64,000 bases of DNA from Hyphomonadaceae bacterium UBA1933 (GTDB taxonomy: Bacteria > Pseudomonadota > Alphaproteobacteria > Caulobacterales > Aquidulcibacteraceae). A program made the position numbers and the translations under genes. Shown in pieces: positions 1-9,163 of this stretch. Every line of letters begins with the position of its first letter. Within the stretch, counting starts at the first letter, position 1. The notes beneath the pieces are model-generated. The model was not told the DNA's origin and searched no databases. It saw only the letters and a list, made by a program, of their open reading frames with translations. The stretch covers positions 186,001-250,000 of the forward strand of contig DDFH01000003.1 of NCBI GenBank assembly GCA_002337085.1, given 5' to 3'.

Positions 1-24
1 TAGTAAATAGAAATCTATTTACTA
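1..24. repeat. AT-rich perfect hairpin at window edge
   Basis: An 11-bp inverted repeat (1-11 against 14-24) with a 2-nt loop lies downstream of the aminopeptidase P gene, which reads leftwards. It could act as a weak transcript-end hairpin, but no clear T-tract can be judged because the window begins here. Confidence 0.4.
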
Positions 25-47
25 TTATATAATTAACTCTATCTTGC

Positions 48-74
48 GTAATCCGTAATCCGTAATCCGTAATC
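48..74. repeat. Tandem 7-bp repeat (GTAATCC, nearly 4 copies)
   Basis: The heptamer GTAATCC is repeated three full times plus six bases, ending on the last base of the aminopeptidase stop codon. Copy number could vary by slippage. No function can be assigned. Confidence 0.75.
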
Positions 75-1912
75 TATACCGCCTTGCACGCCGCAAATAG
101 CCAATCACGCACATCTTCATCAACCAATGGGCCGATGGTTTTATAGACTTTGGCGTGATAGTCATTAAGCCATTTCTTATCATTTGGAGATAGCATTTCA
201 ACAACTACTGCCCGTGTATCAATTGGCACAAGTGTCAAGGTTACAAAGCTATGCATTAGGCGTTCCCCACCTTGTGGAACAACTGCCTTGGTAACATATT
301 GCAAGTTTTCGGTGCGAATACCATAGCCACCCATTTTATAGTAGCCAGGCTCATTTGATAAAATCATACCTTCACGAAGTGGGACATTGGCAAGAACTTT
401 GGCAATTCTTTGTGGCCCTTCATGCACCCCAAGATATGAGCCAACGCCGTGTCCAGTTCCATGATCATAGTCAAAGCCACCGTCCCACAATGCCATACGT
501 GCCAATGTGTCAAGCATACAGCCAGGAGTTCCTTCTGGGAATTTAATGCTTGAAAGTGCGATATGACCTTTTAGAACGCGGGTGAAGCGGTCTTTCATTT
601 CGTCGCTTACTTCGCCCACGCTAATGGTGCGGGTGATGTCGGTTGTGCCGTTTTTATATTGCCCGCCTGAATCGATTAGATAGAATGAATTTGGTGCAAT
701 GGTTTTGTTGGTTTCTTCACTTACGCGGTAATGCGCCATTGCGGCGTTTGAAACCGCGCCAGAAATAGAATCAAAAGACAAATCAACCAATTCAGGTGAT
801 TGCGCGCGGAATGATTCCAATTTTTGCGCCGCTGAAATTTCAGTTAGTGTTCCTTTTGGCGCCTCATTGTCAAACCAATGCAGGAATTTAACCATTGCCA
901 CCGCATCGGTAATGTGGGCCGCTATCATGCCTTTGATTTCGGTTTCATTCTTCATGGAACGTGGCAAAGTGGTTGGGTCTTGTACCTCATTAACATTTGC
1001 GCCACTATTTTTAAGAACATTAACAATATAGGCTGAGGTTAAGCCACCATCAACGGCGATATTTTTACCAGAAAGTTTGGCAAGCGCAGGTTCAAAATCG
1101 GCTTCGCTTAAGACCTCCACCCCATTTCCAAGATGGGCTTTTAATTCCGGCGTAACTTTTTCTGGGGCGATAAATAATTGCGCGGTGGCATCATTGTTAA
1201 TAATCGCATTTGATAGCACAAGTGGCGAGCGTGAAACATCACCACCCCTTATATTAAATGCCCATGCAATAGATGGCGGTGAAGTAAGGATAACCGCATG
1301 ATTACCACCTTCACTTAATGCTTCGGCAATTTTACCGCGTTTTGATGCCCCGTTTTCACCGCTATATTTATCTTCATGGGGCATTGCGATTGCCGCAGGA
1401 GCCGCAGGGCGGTTTTCCCATATTTCATCGATTGGGTTGCTTTTAAGCTCAATTAATTCGCCGCCGCCAAATTGTGCCGCCTCATAAAGGGTCTTTAGTG
1501 ATGCCGGGGTGAATAATTTAGGATCATAGCCAATTCTTAGACCTTTTGATTTTTCTTCAAGCCAAACTTTTGGGCCACGTGAAACCAAGTCCCAATATTC
1601 AAATAATTCATTATCAGTTTGGACTTTTACCTGAATGGTATAACGTCCATCCGTGAACATATAGGCGTTGTCTAGCGTTATAATCGCGCTTCCGGCTGAA
1701 CCGGAAAAGCCAGTTGCAAATAATAATCTTTCATATGCAGCCGGAATATACTCGTTCTGCCATTCGTCTTCGTGGGGGATAATGATGCCGTCCAAGCCCA
1801 ATGATTTAAGTTTGTCACGGATTTTAGGAACAGCACTTTGCCCGAAACTTTTTCCGCCAACGGTATTAAAGGTTTGGAAGCTTAAGCCATTTTTATTTTC
1901 ATTATTTGTCAT
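74..1912 (-). CDS. pepP: Xaa-Pro aminopeptidase, M24B family
   Basis: Cytosolic metalloaminopeptidase that removes an N-terminal residue preceding proline. The protein is about 612 aa and has the long three-domain layout: two creatinase-like N-terminal domains, then a C-terminal pita-bread M24 domain. The dinuclear metal ligands are all visible: Asp in LIDSGGQY, Asp in GTTDITRT, His in GTGHGVGSYLGVHEGP, Glu in SNEPGYY and Glu in IRTENLQ. The start at 1912 (MTNNENKNG) is preferred over the ATG at 1954 because AGAAGG lies 7 nt upstream of it and the extra 14 residues look non-native. It has no signal peptide. It is divergent from the uncharacterised gene at 2048. Family assignment is firm; the exact peptide preference is not knowable here. 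Confidence 0.93.
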   Translation of the reverse strand: MTNNENKNGLSFQTFNTVGGKSFGQSAVPKIRDKLKSLGLDGIIIPHEDEWQNEYIPAAYERLLFATGFSGSAGSAIITLDNAYMFTDGRYTIQVKVQTDNELFEYWDLVSRGPKVWLEEKSKGLRIGYDPKLFTPASLKTLYEAAQFGGGELIELKSNPIDEIWENRPAAPAAIAMPHEDKYSGENGASKRGKIAEALSEGGNHAVILTSPPSIAWAFNIRGGDVSRSPLVLSNAIINNDATAQLFIAPEKVTPELKAHLGNGVEVLSEADFEPALAKLSGKNIAVDGGLTSAYIVNVLKNSGANVNEVQDPTTLPRSMKNETEIKGMIAAHITDAVAMVKFLHWFDNEAPKGTLTEISAAQKLESFRAQSPELVDLSFDSISGAVSNAAMAHYRVSEETNKTIAPNSFYLIDSGGQYKNGTTDITRTISVGEVSDEMKDRFTRVLKGHIALSSIKFPEGTPGCMLDTLARMALWDGGFDYDHGTGHGVGSYLGVHEGPQRIAKVLANVPLREGMILSNEPGYYKMGGYGIRTENLQYVTKAVVPQGGERLMHSFVTLTLVPIDTRAVVVEMLSPNDKKWLNDYHAKVYKTIGPLVDEDVRDWLFAACKAV

Positions 1913-2047
1913 TACGCACCTTCTGCTTTGGATATGCAATAGCATAATTTTCAAAAAAAGTTCGACTTGTTTAATGCTTTTTACACCTTCGTATGGTTTA
2001 ATTTGGGCGTAATATTTAAAAATAATATGATTTAATTGGAGTATGGT

Positions 2048-3214
2048 TTGGAAACCAAGGGTGTTCGTAGTCTCGACATGCTACATAAATTCGGCTCAAC
2101 CGGTCGGGTTTTAAACCTTTATCGCGTTTTTGAGAAACATTCAGGTGATCCTGAATATGAAGAAAAACCACTTTTCAAAAATCCAAAACTTAATCGTGCT
2201 ATCATTGTTAAGCACCGTTTACGCTCTGATGAACAATATTTAATGCCTCGTCGTCAAAAAGTTGTGACCAAAATAATTTTCCCATTAATTCGGGAATCGC
2301 TTAATTTTGGTGGACAGGCAATTTTTGTAAATCAAACCAATTATCGTGAGGCACTTGCCGCAGCAACTGGCAGCAATATTGAGGCACTGAAAGAAGATAT
2401 GGAACTATTGGTAATGATAAATAAATTACCATCACTAGATCCTTTTCTTTTACGCGAATACTTGCGCAAACATGATCATTTTCCGGCGGATTGTTATTTT
2501 GATATCGCACCTGCTGATGTTGAAAGAATGCGTAATTTTACATCAACCGAAATTTCACGCCTGATTGAAATTGCATTCTCTGGCGGTGACGCAACAGGCT
2601 CGAATGAGCTTGTAACGAAAATGGTGGATTTGATTTTATCAAACGAAGCCGATGAAAAATTAGAGCCACTTCGTGTTGCCTTGGGCCTAGAGGGGGATAG
2701 CTTCCGCGATGGTATTTTTGCGTGGCGCGGATTTATTTATTTCAAATGGCAAATGGATACGATTTATAAAGACTTGGTCTCTGTTATTGGTCACGTTGAT
2801 AAGGTTCGCATTACCGATAGGGCAGATTCCGAAACCAAGGCAAATATTTCACGCCTTGCAGCCCAGTTGAAGCAGTCACTTCGTGAAGTTGCCGCTGAAT
2901 GTAAAGAAATTATGTCGCTTTATGATAAAGCATTCGATGATCTGATTGAAAAAGCCCATGCCGCCGCATTTAAGAAATTCCTTCTTGAAAGCCCGCAATT
3001 ATTTATCGAATTGGGGCATTTGATGGGCGTGGTTTCGCACATAGGCTCGTTCTGGTCATACCGTTTTCCAAATCGGGAAGCGATGCAAATTGATGCCAAA
3101 GGCTTTGAAGATATATTAATGGATTTTGTGCATGGGCTTTCATATACACCAGGCACTAGAACCTATGCGTCATTATCTTTGCCGGGGCAGCCAACAACAC
3201 AAACAGCGGCATAG
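2048..3214 (+). CDS. Conserved-looking hypothetical protein, 388 aa
   Basis: I do not recognise a named family. The protein is soluble, mixed alpha-helical and rather charged, with no signal peptide or membrane segment. It opens with LHKFGSTGRVLNLYRVFEKH and has a long helical middle containing a FAWRGFIYFKWQMD stretch, then a probable coiled coil (ETKANISRLAAQLKQSLREV). The start is uncertain. A TTG at 2048 has GGAG at 2038-2041, 6 nt upstream, and fits best; an in-frame TTG at 2036 and ATG at 2078 are alternatives. The protein's length, codon use and lack of low-complexity sequence suggest a real chromosomal gene. It converges on prmA with a 10-nt gap. Confidence 0.7.
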   Translation: METKGVRSLDMLHKFGSTGRVLNLYRVFEKHSGDPEYEEKPLFKNPKLNRAIIVKHRLRSDEQYLMPRRQKVVTKIIFPLIRESLNFGGQAIFVNQTNYREALAAATGSNIEALKEDMELLVMINKLPSLDPFLLREYLRKHDHFPADCYFDIAPADVERMRNFTSTEISRLIEIAFSGGDATGSNELVTKMVDLILSNEADEKLEPLRVALGLEGDSFRDGIFAWRGFIYFKWQMDTIYKDLVSVIGHVDKVRITDRADSETKANISRLAAQLKQSLREVAAECKEIMSLYDKAFDDLIEKAHAAAFKKFLLESPQLFIELGHLMGVVSHIGSFWSYRFPNREAMQIDAKGFEDILMDFVHGLSYTPGTRTYASLSLPGQPTTQTAA

Positions 3215-3224
3215 ATATCTATAA

Positions 3225-4076
3225 TTATATTTTTTGGTAAGTAAGGGTGGACCAAACATCTTGATGGTAAATATTTACCAGCTTCATGCCCTTATTGCCA
3301 AAGGCGCGCTTAATGCTTGGTTCTTGGGTTGCCAAAAGACCAGATAGTACAAGGTGACCACCTTTTTTAACCGATGCCGACAAATCCCACGATAATTTAA
3401 CCAATGGCTTCATCAAAATATTGGCAAAAACCAAATCATAACCACCGGCCTTGCGAATACCGGCTTTTTTGATGCCATTTGCGACATAAACTTTTACGGC
3501 AGATGAAGTGTGGTTAAGTTTCATATTTTCAACCGCAACCCGCGCGGCATTGGCATCGATTTCTGTGCCAATACATTTTGCGCCAACCTGTGCCGCCGCA
3601 ATTGCCAAAACCCCAGAGCCAGTGCCAACGTCAAGCACATGTTTTGGGCGCATATTGGCATTGACCAATTTATCAAGTGCAAGCAAACAGCCGCGTGTTG
3701 TGCCGTGGTGCCCCGTACCAAATGCCTCACCGGCGTCAATGATGATTTCAAGGCGACCATTACGGGTTTTGCGTTTGTCGTGTGTGCCGCAAATTCTGTA
3801 ACGTCCGGCATTTACTGGTGGTAAACCCTCTAATGACATGCGCACCCAGTCATTGTCTTCTAGTGGTGCGTATTTTGCGTTTATTTCAGGCAACATAATG
3901 GCAAGTGCGCCAACGCCAGATTGGGCAACTTCTTCTTCTTCGCAATATGCTTCAAGGCGAAACTGCCGTCTTTCGCATTCATGCCAAGATACAGCACCAA
4001 AGCCACCAATGTTTTCTAATATCTGCGCAGCTTCTTCAATTAGAGAGCGCGCACCGTTTGCGCTAAGTAAAATCAT
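3225..4076 (-). CDS. prmA: Ribosomal protein L11 methyltransferase
   Basis: SAM-dependent enzyme that methylates ribosomal protein L11 in the cytosol. The SAM-binding motif I is LDVGTGSGVLAIAAA, preceded by the FGTGHHGTTRGCLLALD segment typical of PrmA and followed by the post-I acid in GTEIDANA and the motif FANILMKPL (the N-I-L-x-x-P signature). About 283 aa from the ATG at 4076, which has AGGA just upstream (spacing a little short). An ATG at 4121 would add 15 residues but lacks a ribosome site. It is divergent from rsmE, so two rRNA/ribosome modification genes share an intergenic region. Confidence 0.92.
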   Translation of the reverse strand: MILLSANGARSLIEEAAQILENIGGFGAVSWHECERRQFRLEAYCEEEEVAQSGVGALAIMLPEINAKYAPLEDNDWVRMSLEGLPPVNAGRYRICGTHDKRKTRNGRLEIIIDAGEAFGTGHHGTTRGCLLALDKLVNANMRPKHVLDVGTGSGVLAIAAAQVGAKCIGTEIDANAARVAVENMKLNHTSSAVKVYVANGIKKAGIRKAGGYDLVFANILMKPLVKLSWDLSASVKKGGHLVLSGLLATQEPSIKRAFGNKGMKLVNIYHQDVWSTLTYQKI

Positions 4077-4187
4077 GCGTCCTAATATAATTACACCCAG
4101 ATTTTTGCAATTTGAAATCACATCAAAGTCTTTAAAATTTGGTTTTTTGCATTACTTATATTGTCTGTTGGTTAAATGGGTGGTGAA

Positions 4188-4904
4188 ATGCGCGATAATC
4201 CAAGGCTTTTTATAAATTTTCCTTTCTCAATTGGCGCAGAAATCCCCCTTTGCAAGGAACATGCCCATTATGTTCACAACGTAATGCGCCTTAAGGAAGG
4301 TGATGAGATTACGGTTTTCAACGGCGAAGACGGCGAATATTCGGCAAAAATAAAATCTTCTTCCAAAAAGTCTGTTGTGGTTGAACTTGTAACAAAAATC
4401 CGTGAACAAGATGTCTTGCCAGATTTAACCTTGTTCTTTGCGCCCATAAAAGGGCATCGCAACGATAATATAATTGAAAAAGCGACCGAACTTGGGATTG
4501 CAAATTTACGACCCGTTCTTACTGAACGTACGATTGTGCGCAAAATTAATACCGATAAATACCTTTTGACCGCCATCGAAGCCGCCGAACAATGTGAAAG
4601 ACTTAATATCCCAAAAATTGCCGAGCTTAATTATCTTGCATCCGCGATTGAGGGCTTTGAAGGCGATGTGCTTTTTGCCGATGAGGCGGGGGGCGGAAAG
4701 ACGATTGCCAATGCAATCCCTGAAAAGGGTGAAAGAATAGCACTTTTAATTGGGCCAGAAGGTGGCTTTAGCGACAAGGAACGTGAATTTTTATTGTCAC
4801 ACACAAATGTTATTCCGATTGCCCTTGGTAAACGCATATTACGTGCCGATACGGCGGCGATTGCGGGGCTTACACTTTTGCAAACATTTTATGGTGACTT
4901 TTAG
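4188..4904 (+). CDS. rsmE: 16S rRNA m3U1498 methyltransferase
   Basis: SPOUT-class methyltransferase that modifies U1498 of 16S rRNA. About 238 aa, starting MRDNPRLF. The N-terminal PUA-like part (HYVHNVMRLKEGDEITVFNG) is followed by the knot region with the typical IEKATELGI and the C-terminal signature LLIGPEGGFSDKE and ALGKRILRADTAA. The ATG at 4188 follows a GGTGGTGA tract; the ATG at 4176 is in frame but has no ribosome site. It lies upstream of gshA on the same strand, an arrangement often seen in alphaproteobacteria. Confidence 0.93.
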   Translation: MRDNPRLFINFPFSIGAEIPLCKEHAHYVHNVMRLKEGDEITVFNGEDGEYSAKIKSSSKKSVVVELVTKIREQDVLPDLTLFFAPIKGHRNDNIIEKATELGIANLRPVLTERTIVRKINTDKYLLTAIEAAEQCERLNIPKIAELNYLASAIEGFEGDVLFADEAGGGKTIANAIPEKGERIALLIGPEGGFSDKEREFLLSHTNVIPIALGKRILRADTAAIAGLTLLQTFYGDF

Positions 4905-4982
4905 AAAAATATTCTTGTTGTAATGGACAAAAAATAAACTTAAATGCGGCCAGAATAGACCGCCAGATTAGAAAGCATTCCA

Positions 4983-6344
4983 ATGGCAAAAATCGATAAA
5001 AATACGCCAATCGAAAAATATGATGACCTTTTATATACTTTTACCAAAGGTATGAAGCCAAAAGATGAGTGGCGTATTGGTACCGAGCATGAGAAATTTG
5101 GTTTCTATCATGGCTCAAATGACCCTGTCCCATACGAAGGGGAAAGGGGTATAAAGGCACTTTTAGAGGGTTTGAAAACCAATACACATTGGGATGGAAT
5201 TTATGAGGGGGATAATATCATTGGCCTGCAAGAAGGTTATGGTTCGGTAACTCTTGAACCCGGTGGTCAGTTTGAATTATCTGGTGCGCCATTAAACTCA
5301 ATCCATGAAACTTGTGTAGAGATTGCAAGCCATTTGACGGCGGTGCGCTCTGTTGCCGATGCTTTGGGAATTGGCTTTTTGGGTCTTGGCTTCCAACCCA
5401 AAACCCGCCTTGAAGACGTGCCAATGATGCCAAAAGGCCGCTACAACATTATGCGCGAATATATGCAAAAGGTTGGGCGTTTGGGGCGACAAATGATGTT
5501 CCGTTCTTGCACGGTTCAGGTAAATCTCGATTTTGCTTCCGAGGCCGATATGGCGCGCAAATTCAAGGCATCACTGGCGTTGCAGCCAATTGCAACCGCG
5601 CTTTTTGCCAATTCACCATTTGCCGAAGGTCGCCTTAATGGCTATCAATCCTATCGCGCCCATGTTTGGACTGATACCGACCCCGATAGAACTGGTGTGC
5701 CGAAATTTGTTTTCAACAAAGATTTTAGCTTTGGGGATTATGTTGGATATGCACTTGATGTGCCAATGTATTTCGTAAAGCGTGATGGTATTTATCACGA
5801 TGTTTCAGGGTTATCATTCCGTGATTTTATGGCAGGAAAATTAAAAGGCTTTGAAGGGCAATTACCAACCCAATCCGATTGGGAAGATCACCTTACCACC
5901 CTTTTCCCAGAAGTGCGCATGAAATCCTATCTTGAGATGCGCGGTGCGGATGCGGGGCCGTGGTCACGCCTTTGTGCATTACCTGCTTTATTTGTTGGAC
6001 TTTTATATGATGAAACCGCACTTTCGGCGGCGCTTGATTTGGTAAAAGATTGGGATGCCTACGATGTTGAAGGTTTGCGCCGTGCCGTTCCCGCACTTGG
6101 TCTCAACGCCAAAATTCGTGGGGTACGGGTACAGGATATTGCAAAAGAAACTTTGAAAATTGCCCGCTCAGGTCTTAATGCCCGCGCTGCATTAAATCCT
6201 GCCGGCGATAATGAAACTGGCTTCTTAGGCGAGCTTGAAGACATTGCCGAAACCGGCATCACCCCCGCCATGCGCCTGATTGATAAATTCAAAAACCAAT
6301 GGGGTGGCGACATCAACAAGGTTTATGAGGAATGCGCGTATTAA
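4983..6344 (+). CDS. gshA: Glutamate--cysteine ligase (plant/alphaproteobacterial type)
   Basis: First enzyme of glutathione synthesis: ATP-dependent joining of glutamate and cysteine in the cytosol. At 453 aa it matches the class II (EgtA/plant-like) family rather than the E. coli GshA. Supporting segments are RIGTEHEKFGF near residue 30, GSVTLEPGGQFELSGAP around residue 90, the FLGLGFQPK motif and RSCTVQVNLDF. No obvious Shine-Dalgarno precedes the ATG. It follows rsmE by 78 nt and may share its transcript. gshB is not in the window. Confidence 0.93.
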   Translation: MAKIDKNTPIEKYDDLLYTFTKGMKPKDEWRIGTEHEKFGFYHGSNDPVPYEGERGIKALLEGLKTNTHWDGIYEGDNIIGLQEGYGSVTLEPGGQFELSGAPLNSIHETCVEIASHLTAVRSVADALGIGFLGLGFQPKTRLEDVPMMPKGRYNIMREYMQKVGRLGRQMMFRSCTVQVNLDFASEADMARKFKASLALQPIATALFANSPFAEGRLNGYQSYRAHVWTDTDPDRTGVPKFVFNKDFSFGDYVGYALDVPMYFVKRDGIYHDVSGLSFRDFMAGKLKGFEGQLPTQSDWEDHLTTLFPEVRMKSYLEMRGADAGPWSRLCALPALFVGLLYDETALSAALDLVKDWDAYDVEGLRRAVPALGLNAKIRGVRVQDIAKETLKIARSGLNARAALNPAGDNETGFLGELEDIAETGITPAMRLIDKFKNQWGGDINKVYEECAY

Positions 6345-6477
6345 AAATTAAAATAAATTAGTGTTTGATTTGCCACGTTTCGCAACTTTTATAGGAATTG
6401 TTTTATTTTGAAATGAGTATAATTATTCAGTATTATAAATTTTTTTATTAAAACATTTGATAAACTGTTGAATAATA

Positions 6478-7464
6478 ATGGATAAAATTAAATACGAATT
6501 CCCAGATGGTACAAAACAACTAAAAATTAAACCGATAATCAACGGTGTTAAAGGGCGTTGGATAAAGTGTTTTCCAAATGTTTTAGGTGAAGTTTTAATC
6601 GTTGCAGACAATAAGGTTTTTGATATTGACCTAAACGAAATTAAATTTCCCCCGATTAGCAACGGTAAAAATATAAAAATTGGAATTGTTCAACGTGCAT
6701 TGAACGGCGACTATATAGTAGCTGAAATTCGCAATAACGGCATTGTTCCCAATTGCTTTATCTTTGATAAAAACCGTACTTTTAAAGCCATGTTTCGCAT
6801 TGGCGATGCGGTTGAAAAATTATTGGTTGATAAAGATTATAATATATGGGTTGGCTATTTTGATGAGGGGGTATTTGGTCATGATCAACTTTCGACCAAT
6901 GGTCTTAATTGTTTTGACCAAAATGGCAAATTAATTGCAAATTATTGGGGAAATAAAGATGCGCAATTGCAGGATGTATATAATATTAATATAAGTGATG
7001 AAGGTGCTGTTTATATTTTTACAGATACATGCGATAAAATTGTCGAGGTTAGAAATAGAAATTTTGCAATTGTAGAAGATAAAAGTCCCGCAGGTTCACC
7101 CAATGTCCTTATGATTACCGATAAATATTATTTAAAATTAGGAACAGGATACCGCAAAGGCGATCCATACCAAACCTTGGAAGATGGGGTATATACTTCA
7201 TTAAATTTAAAAACTGGGGAAACTTACACAAGCCCCAATTCGGAATTACTTGATGAAAATGACTATGAAATTTATAAAACCTGTATCACAATAATTGATA
7301 GGAATAGTAGAGAGCCACAACTGGTTCAGGTCCTTGATGAGAATGCTGCCACAATGCCCATGAAATACGGTGAGGTTTATAAAGATAAGGCATATTATGT
7401 GGTCAATAATAATATTTATGAAATTACGGCATCACAAATTTTAAATGCCCTAAATTTACCATAA
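6478..7464 (+). CDS. Hypothetical beta-propeller-like protein, 328 aa
   Basis: No named family is recognised. The sequence is a succession of short beta-rich blocks with recurring patterns such as LLVDKDYNIWVGYFDEGVFG, LNCFDQNGKLIANYWG and INISDEGAVYIFTD, which read like blades of an NHL/YncE-type propeller. There is no signal peptide or membrane segment, so it is probably cytosolic. It is visibly more AT-rich than its neighbours (many AAT, ATT, AAA codons), which could mean later acquisition. An AT-rich gap of 133 nt separates it from gshA, and 35 nt separates it from the SIMPL gene. Confidence 0.72.
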   Translation: MDKIKYEFPDGTKQLKIKPIINGVKGRWIKCFPNVLGEVLIVADNKVFDIDLNEIKFPPISNGKNIKIGIVQRALNGDYIVAEIRNNGIVPNCFIFDKNRTFKAMFRIGDAVEKLLVDKDYNIWVGYFDEGVFGHDQLSTNGLNCFDQNGKLIANYWGNKDAQLQDVYNINISDEGAVYIFTDTCDKIVEVRNRNFAIVEDKSPAGSPNVLMITDKYYLKLGTGYRKGDPYQTLEDGVYTSLNLKTGETYTSPNSELLDENDYEIYKTCITIIDRNSREPQLVQVLDENAATMPMKYGEVYKDKAYYVVNNNIYEITASQILNALNLP

Positions 7465-7499
7465 ATTATCGTTAATCCTTCTTTCAAAGAGAGGGAAGA

Positions 7500-8234
7500 A
7501 TGGCAAATAATAATTCGAATATGATTCCGGCGATTTTTTTGGCAATTGGTATTGCGACGGGCGGTTTTTTTGCGGGGCATGGATTGGTTAAATCCCGCCT
7601 TGGGTTTCGTACTGTGACCGTAAAAGGTCTGGCAGAGCGTTCGGTAAAGGCGGATTTGGGATTTTTGCCAATTCGCTTCACCGCCAATGGTGCAACATTG
7701 GATGAGGCACGCAACACCCTTACCCAAGGCGAGACGGTGGTTAAAAATTACCTCAAAGCGCAAGGTTTTGCCGATAATGCCATAAGTGTGCAAAATATTC
7801 GGGTTGAAGATAAATGGGCCAATTCGTACGGCAATAACCAAATTCAAGAAGGTTTGCGCTATTCTTTAACCGAGGATATTTTGGTTAAATCCAATGAGGT
7901 TGATAAGGTTTCCAAGGCCGCAAGTGGTTTATCGGGTCTATTGGCGCAAGGCGTTGTTTTAAGTGGCGATGAATATAATTCGGGCGCCAAATTCCTATTC
8001 ACCAAATTAAATGACCTAAAGCCTGAATTATTATCAGAAGCGACCAAAAAGGCACGCGAAGCCGCACAAAAGTTTGCCACTGAATCGGGTGCAAAAGTTG
8101 GTGCAATCCAAAACGCCAATCAAGGCGTGATAGAGGTTAATCCCGCAATTGAAATTCCCAATGAAAGTGGTGATAAACAGGTTGATAAAACCGTGCGTGT
8201 AGTAACAACGGTAACTTATTTCTTAAAGGATTAA
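7500..8234 (+). CDS. SIMPL-domain protein (DUF541), membrane-anchored
   Basis: 244 aa with one N-terminal hydrophobic segment (about residues 9-28, IPAIFLAIGIATGGFFAGHG) and then a SIMPL/DUF541 domain facing the periplasm. Typical family features are VTVKGLAERSVKADL at the domain start, the TLTQGETVVKNYLKAQGF helix and the C-terminal ARE-AAQKFATESGAKVG stretch. Members (E. coli YggE is one) have been linked to envelope or oxidative stress, but the biochemical role is unclear. AGAGGGAAGA precedes the ATG. It is convergent with the next gene, with no gap between stop codons. Confidence 0.88.
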   Translation: MANNNSNMIPAIFLAIGIATGGFFAGHGLVKSRLGFRTVTVKGLAERSVKADLGFLPIRFTANGATLDEARNTLTQGETVVKNYLKAQGFADNAISVQNIRVEDKWANSYGNNQIQEGLRYSLTEDILVKSNEVDKVSKAASGLSGLLAQGVVLSGDEYNSGAKFLFTKLNDLKPELLSEATKKAREAAQKFATESGAKVGAIQNANQGVIEVNPAIEIPNESGDKQVDKTVRVVTTVTYFLKD

Positions 8235-9038
8235 TTAGGCAACCAAAGAAACCAAAGAGCCGCTATTGGCAATATTGGTTTTACTTTCAATATCGGCAAA
8301 TTCTTTTTCGGCATCTTTGAAGTCGTCTTCAAAGTCTTTGATTATTTCATCGCCTTCTTTGTCATTATAGGTGAATTTGACAGCCGCTTTGGCGATTTTG
8401 AAAAGCGTTTTTAAATCTTCAAGTGCTTTGCGCGCCATTTTGACAAACTCATCTTCCTCTTTTGGTTTTATTGTTGGATTATTATTTGTCTTATCGCTTG
8501 CTTGATTGCTAGGCTCTGTTTTTGAATTGGCGGCTTCTGGCGTGCCTTGGTTTGTTTTTTCTGTGGCTTCGGTGGTGGTTGTTGCATCATTTGTGGCAAC
8601 TTCAACGGATGCATTATCGCTTTGTTCGCTTGCTTCTGTTGTCACATTTGCATCAACTGTTTCTTGGGGGTTCGTGTTTGCTCCCGAAGTATCAGCATAG
8701 CTGGTTGTACCTGCGCCATCGCTACCAAGTGCCGAACCATATTCTTTTATAATTTGTTTTAGCTCTTTTACCAAAGCGGCAAGCATACGTGCCAAAACCT
8801 TGGGGTCGCCAGTAAAGTTTAGTTTTAATTGCTGAATCCGTTTTACAACTTCTTGCAGGCGTACCTTGGCAGCGGCTTTTTTATTATCATTTATTTCTTT
8901 GGTGGAATTTTTAGAGGCGTGCAAAAGAGTGTTTAATGCCTGTTTTGCCTGTTCGTTTTTTTTCGCAGATTCCGCCTGTTTACGATCTTTATAATTCGTA
9001 TTCAAAAGGCTTGTAATATTGTTATTGGCTATCTGCAT
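8235..9038 (-). CDS. Hypothetical low-complexity Ala/Thr/Lys-rich protein
   Basis: 267 aa with no recognised family. The N-terminal half is a charged helical region (about residues 15-110) rich in Lys, Ala and Gln. The middle, about residues 115-195, is a disordered Thr/Asn/Glu/Ala tract (TTTTEATEKTNQGTPEAA). The C-terminal third is a helical acidic segment (KDAEKEFADIES). It lacks a signal peptide, membrane segment and cysteines. No convincing Shine-Dalgarno precedes the ATG at 9038. The composition resembles flagellar-associated or structural helper proteins, but that is only an impression. Confidence 0.7.
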   Translation of the reverse strand: MQIANNNITSLLNTNYKDRKQAESAKKNEQAKQALNTLLHASKNSTKEINDNKKAAAKVRLQEVVKRIQQLKLNFTGDPKVLARMLAALVKELKQIIKEYGSALGSDGAGTTSYADTSGANTNPQETVDANVTTEASEQSDNASVEVATNDATTTTEATEKTNQGTPEAANSKTEPSNQASDKTNNNPTIKPKEEDEFVKMARKALEDLKTLFKIAKAAVKFTYNDKEGDEIIKDFEDDFKDAEKEFADIESKTNIANSGSLVSLVA

Positions 9039-9163
9039 AACACTTAAATATCATAATCCAATTATAAAAAGGTAAAAGTGAACGATAAATTTGCCTTTTT
9101 GTAGCGCTGCATTTGACCTTGGGCAATTTTTGTATAAAAGCCCATTTCTCAAAGGCAAACCAA

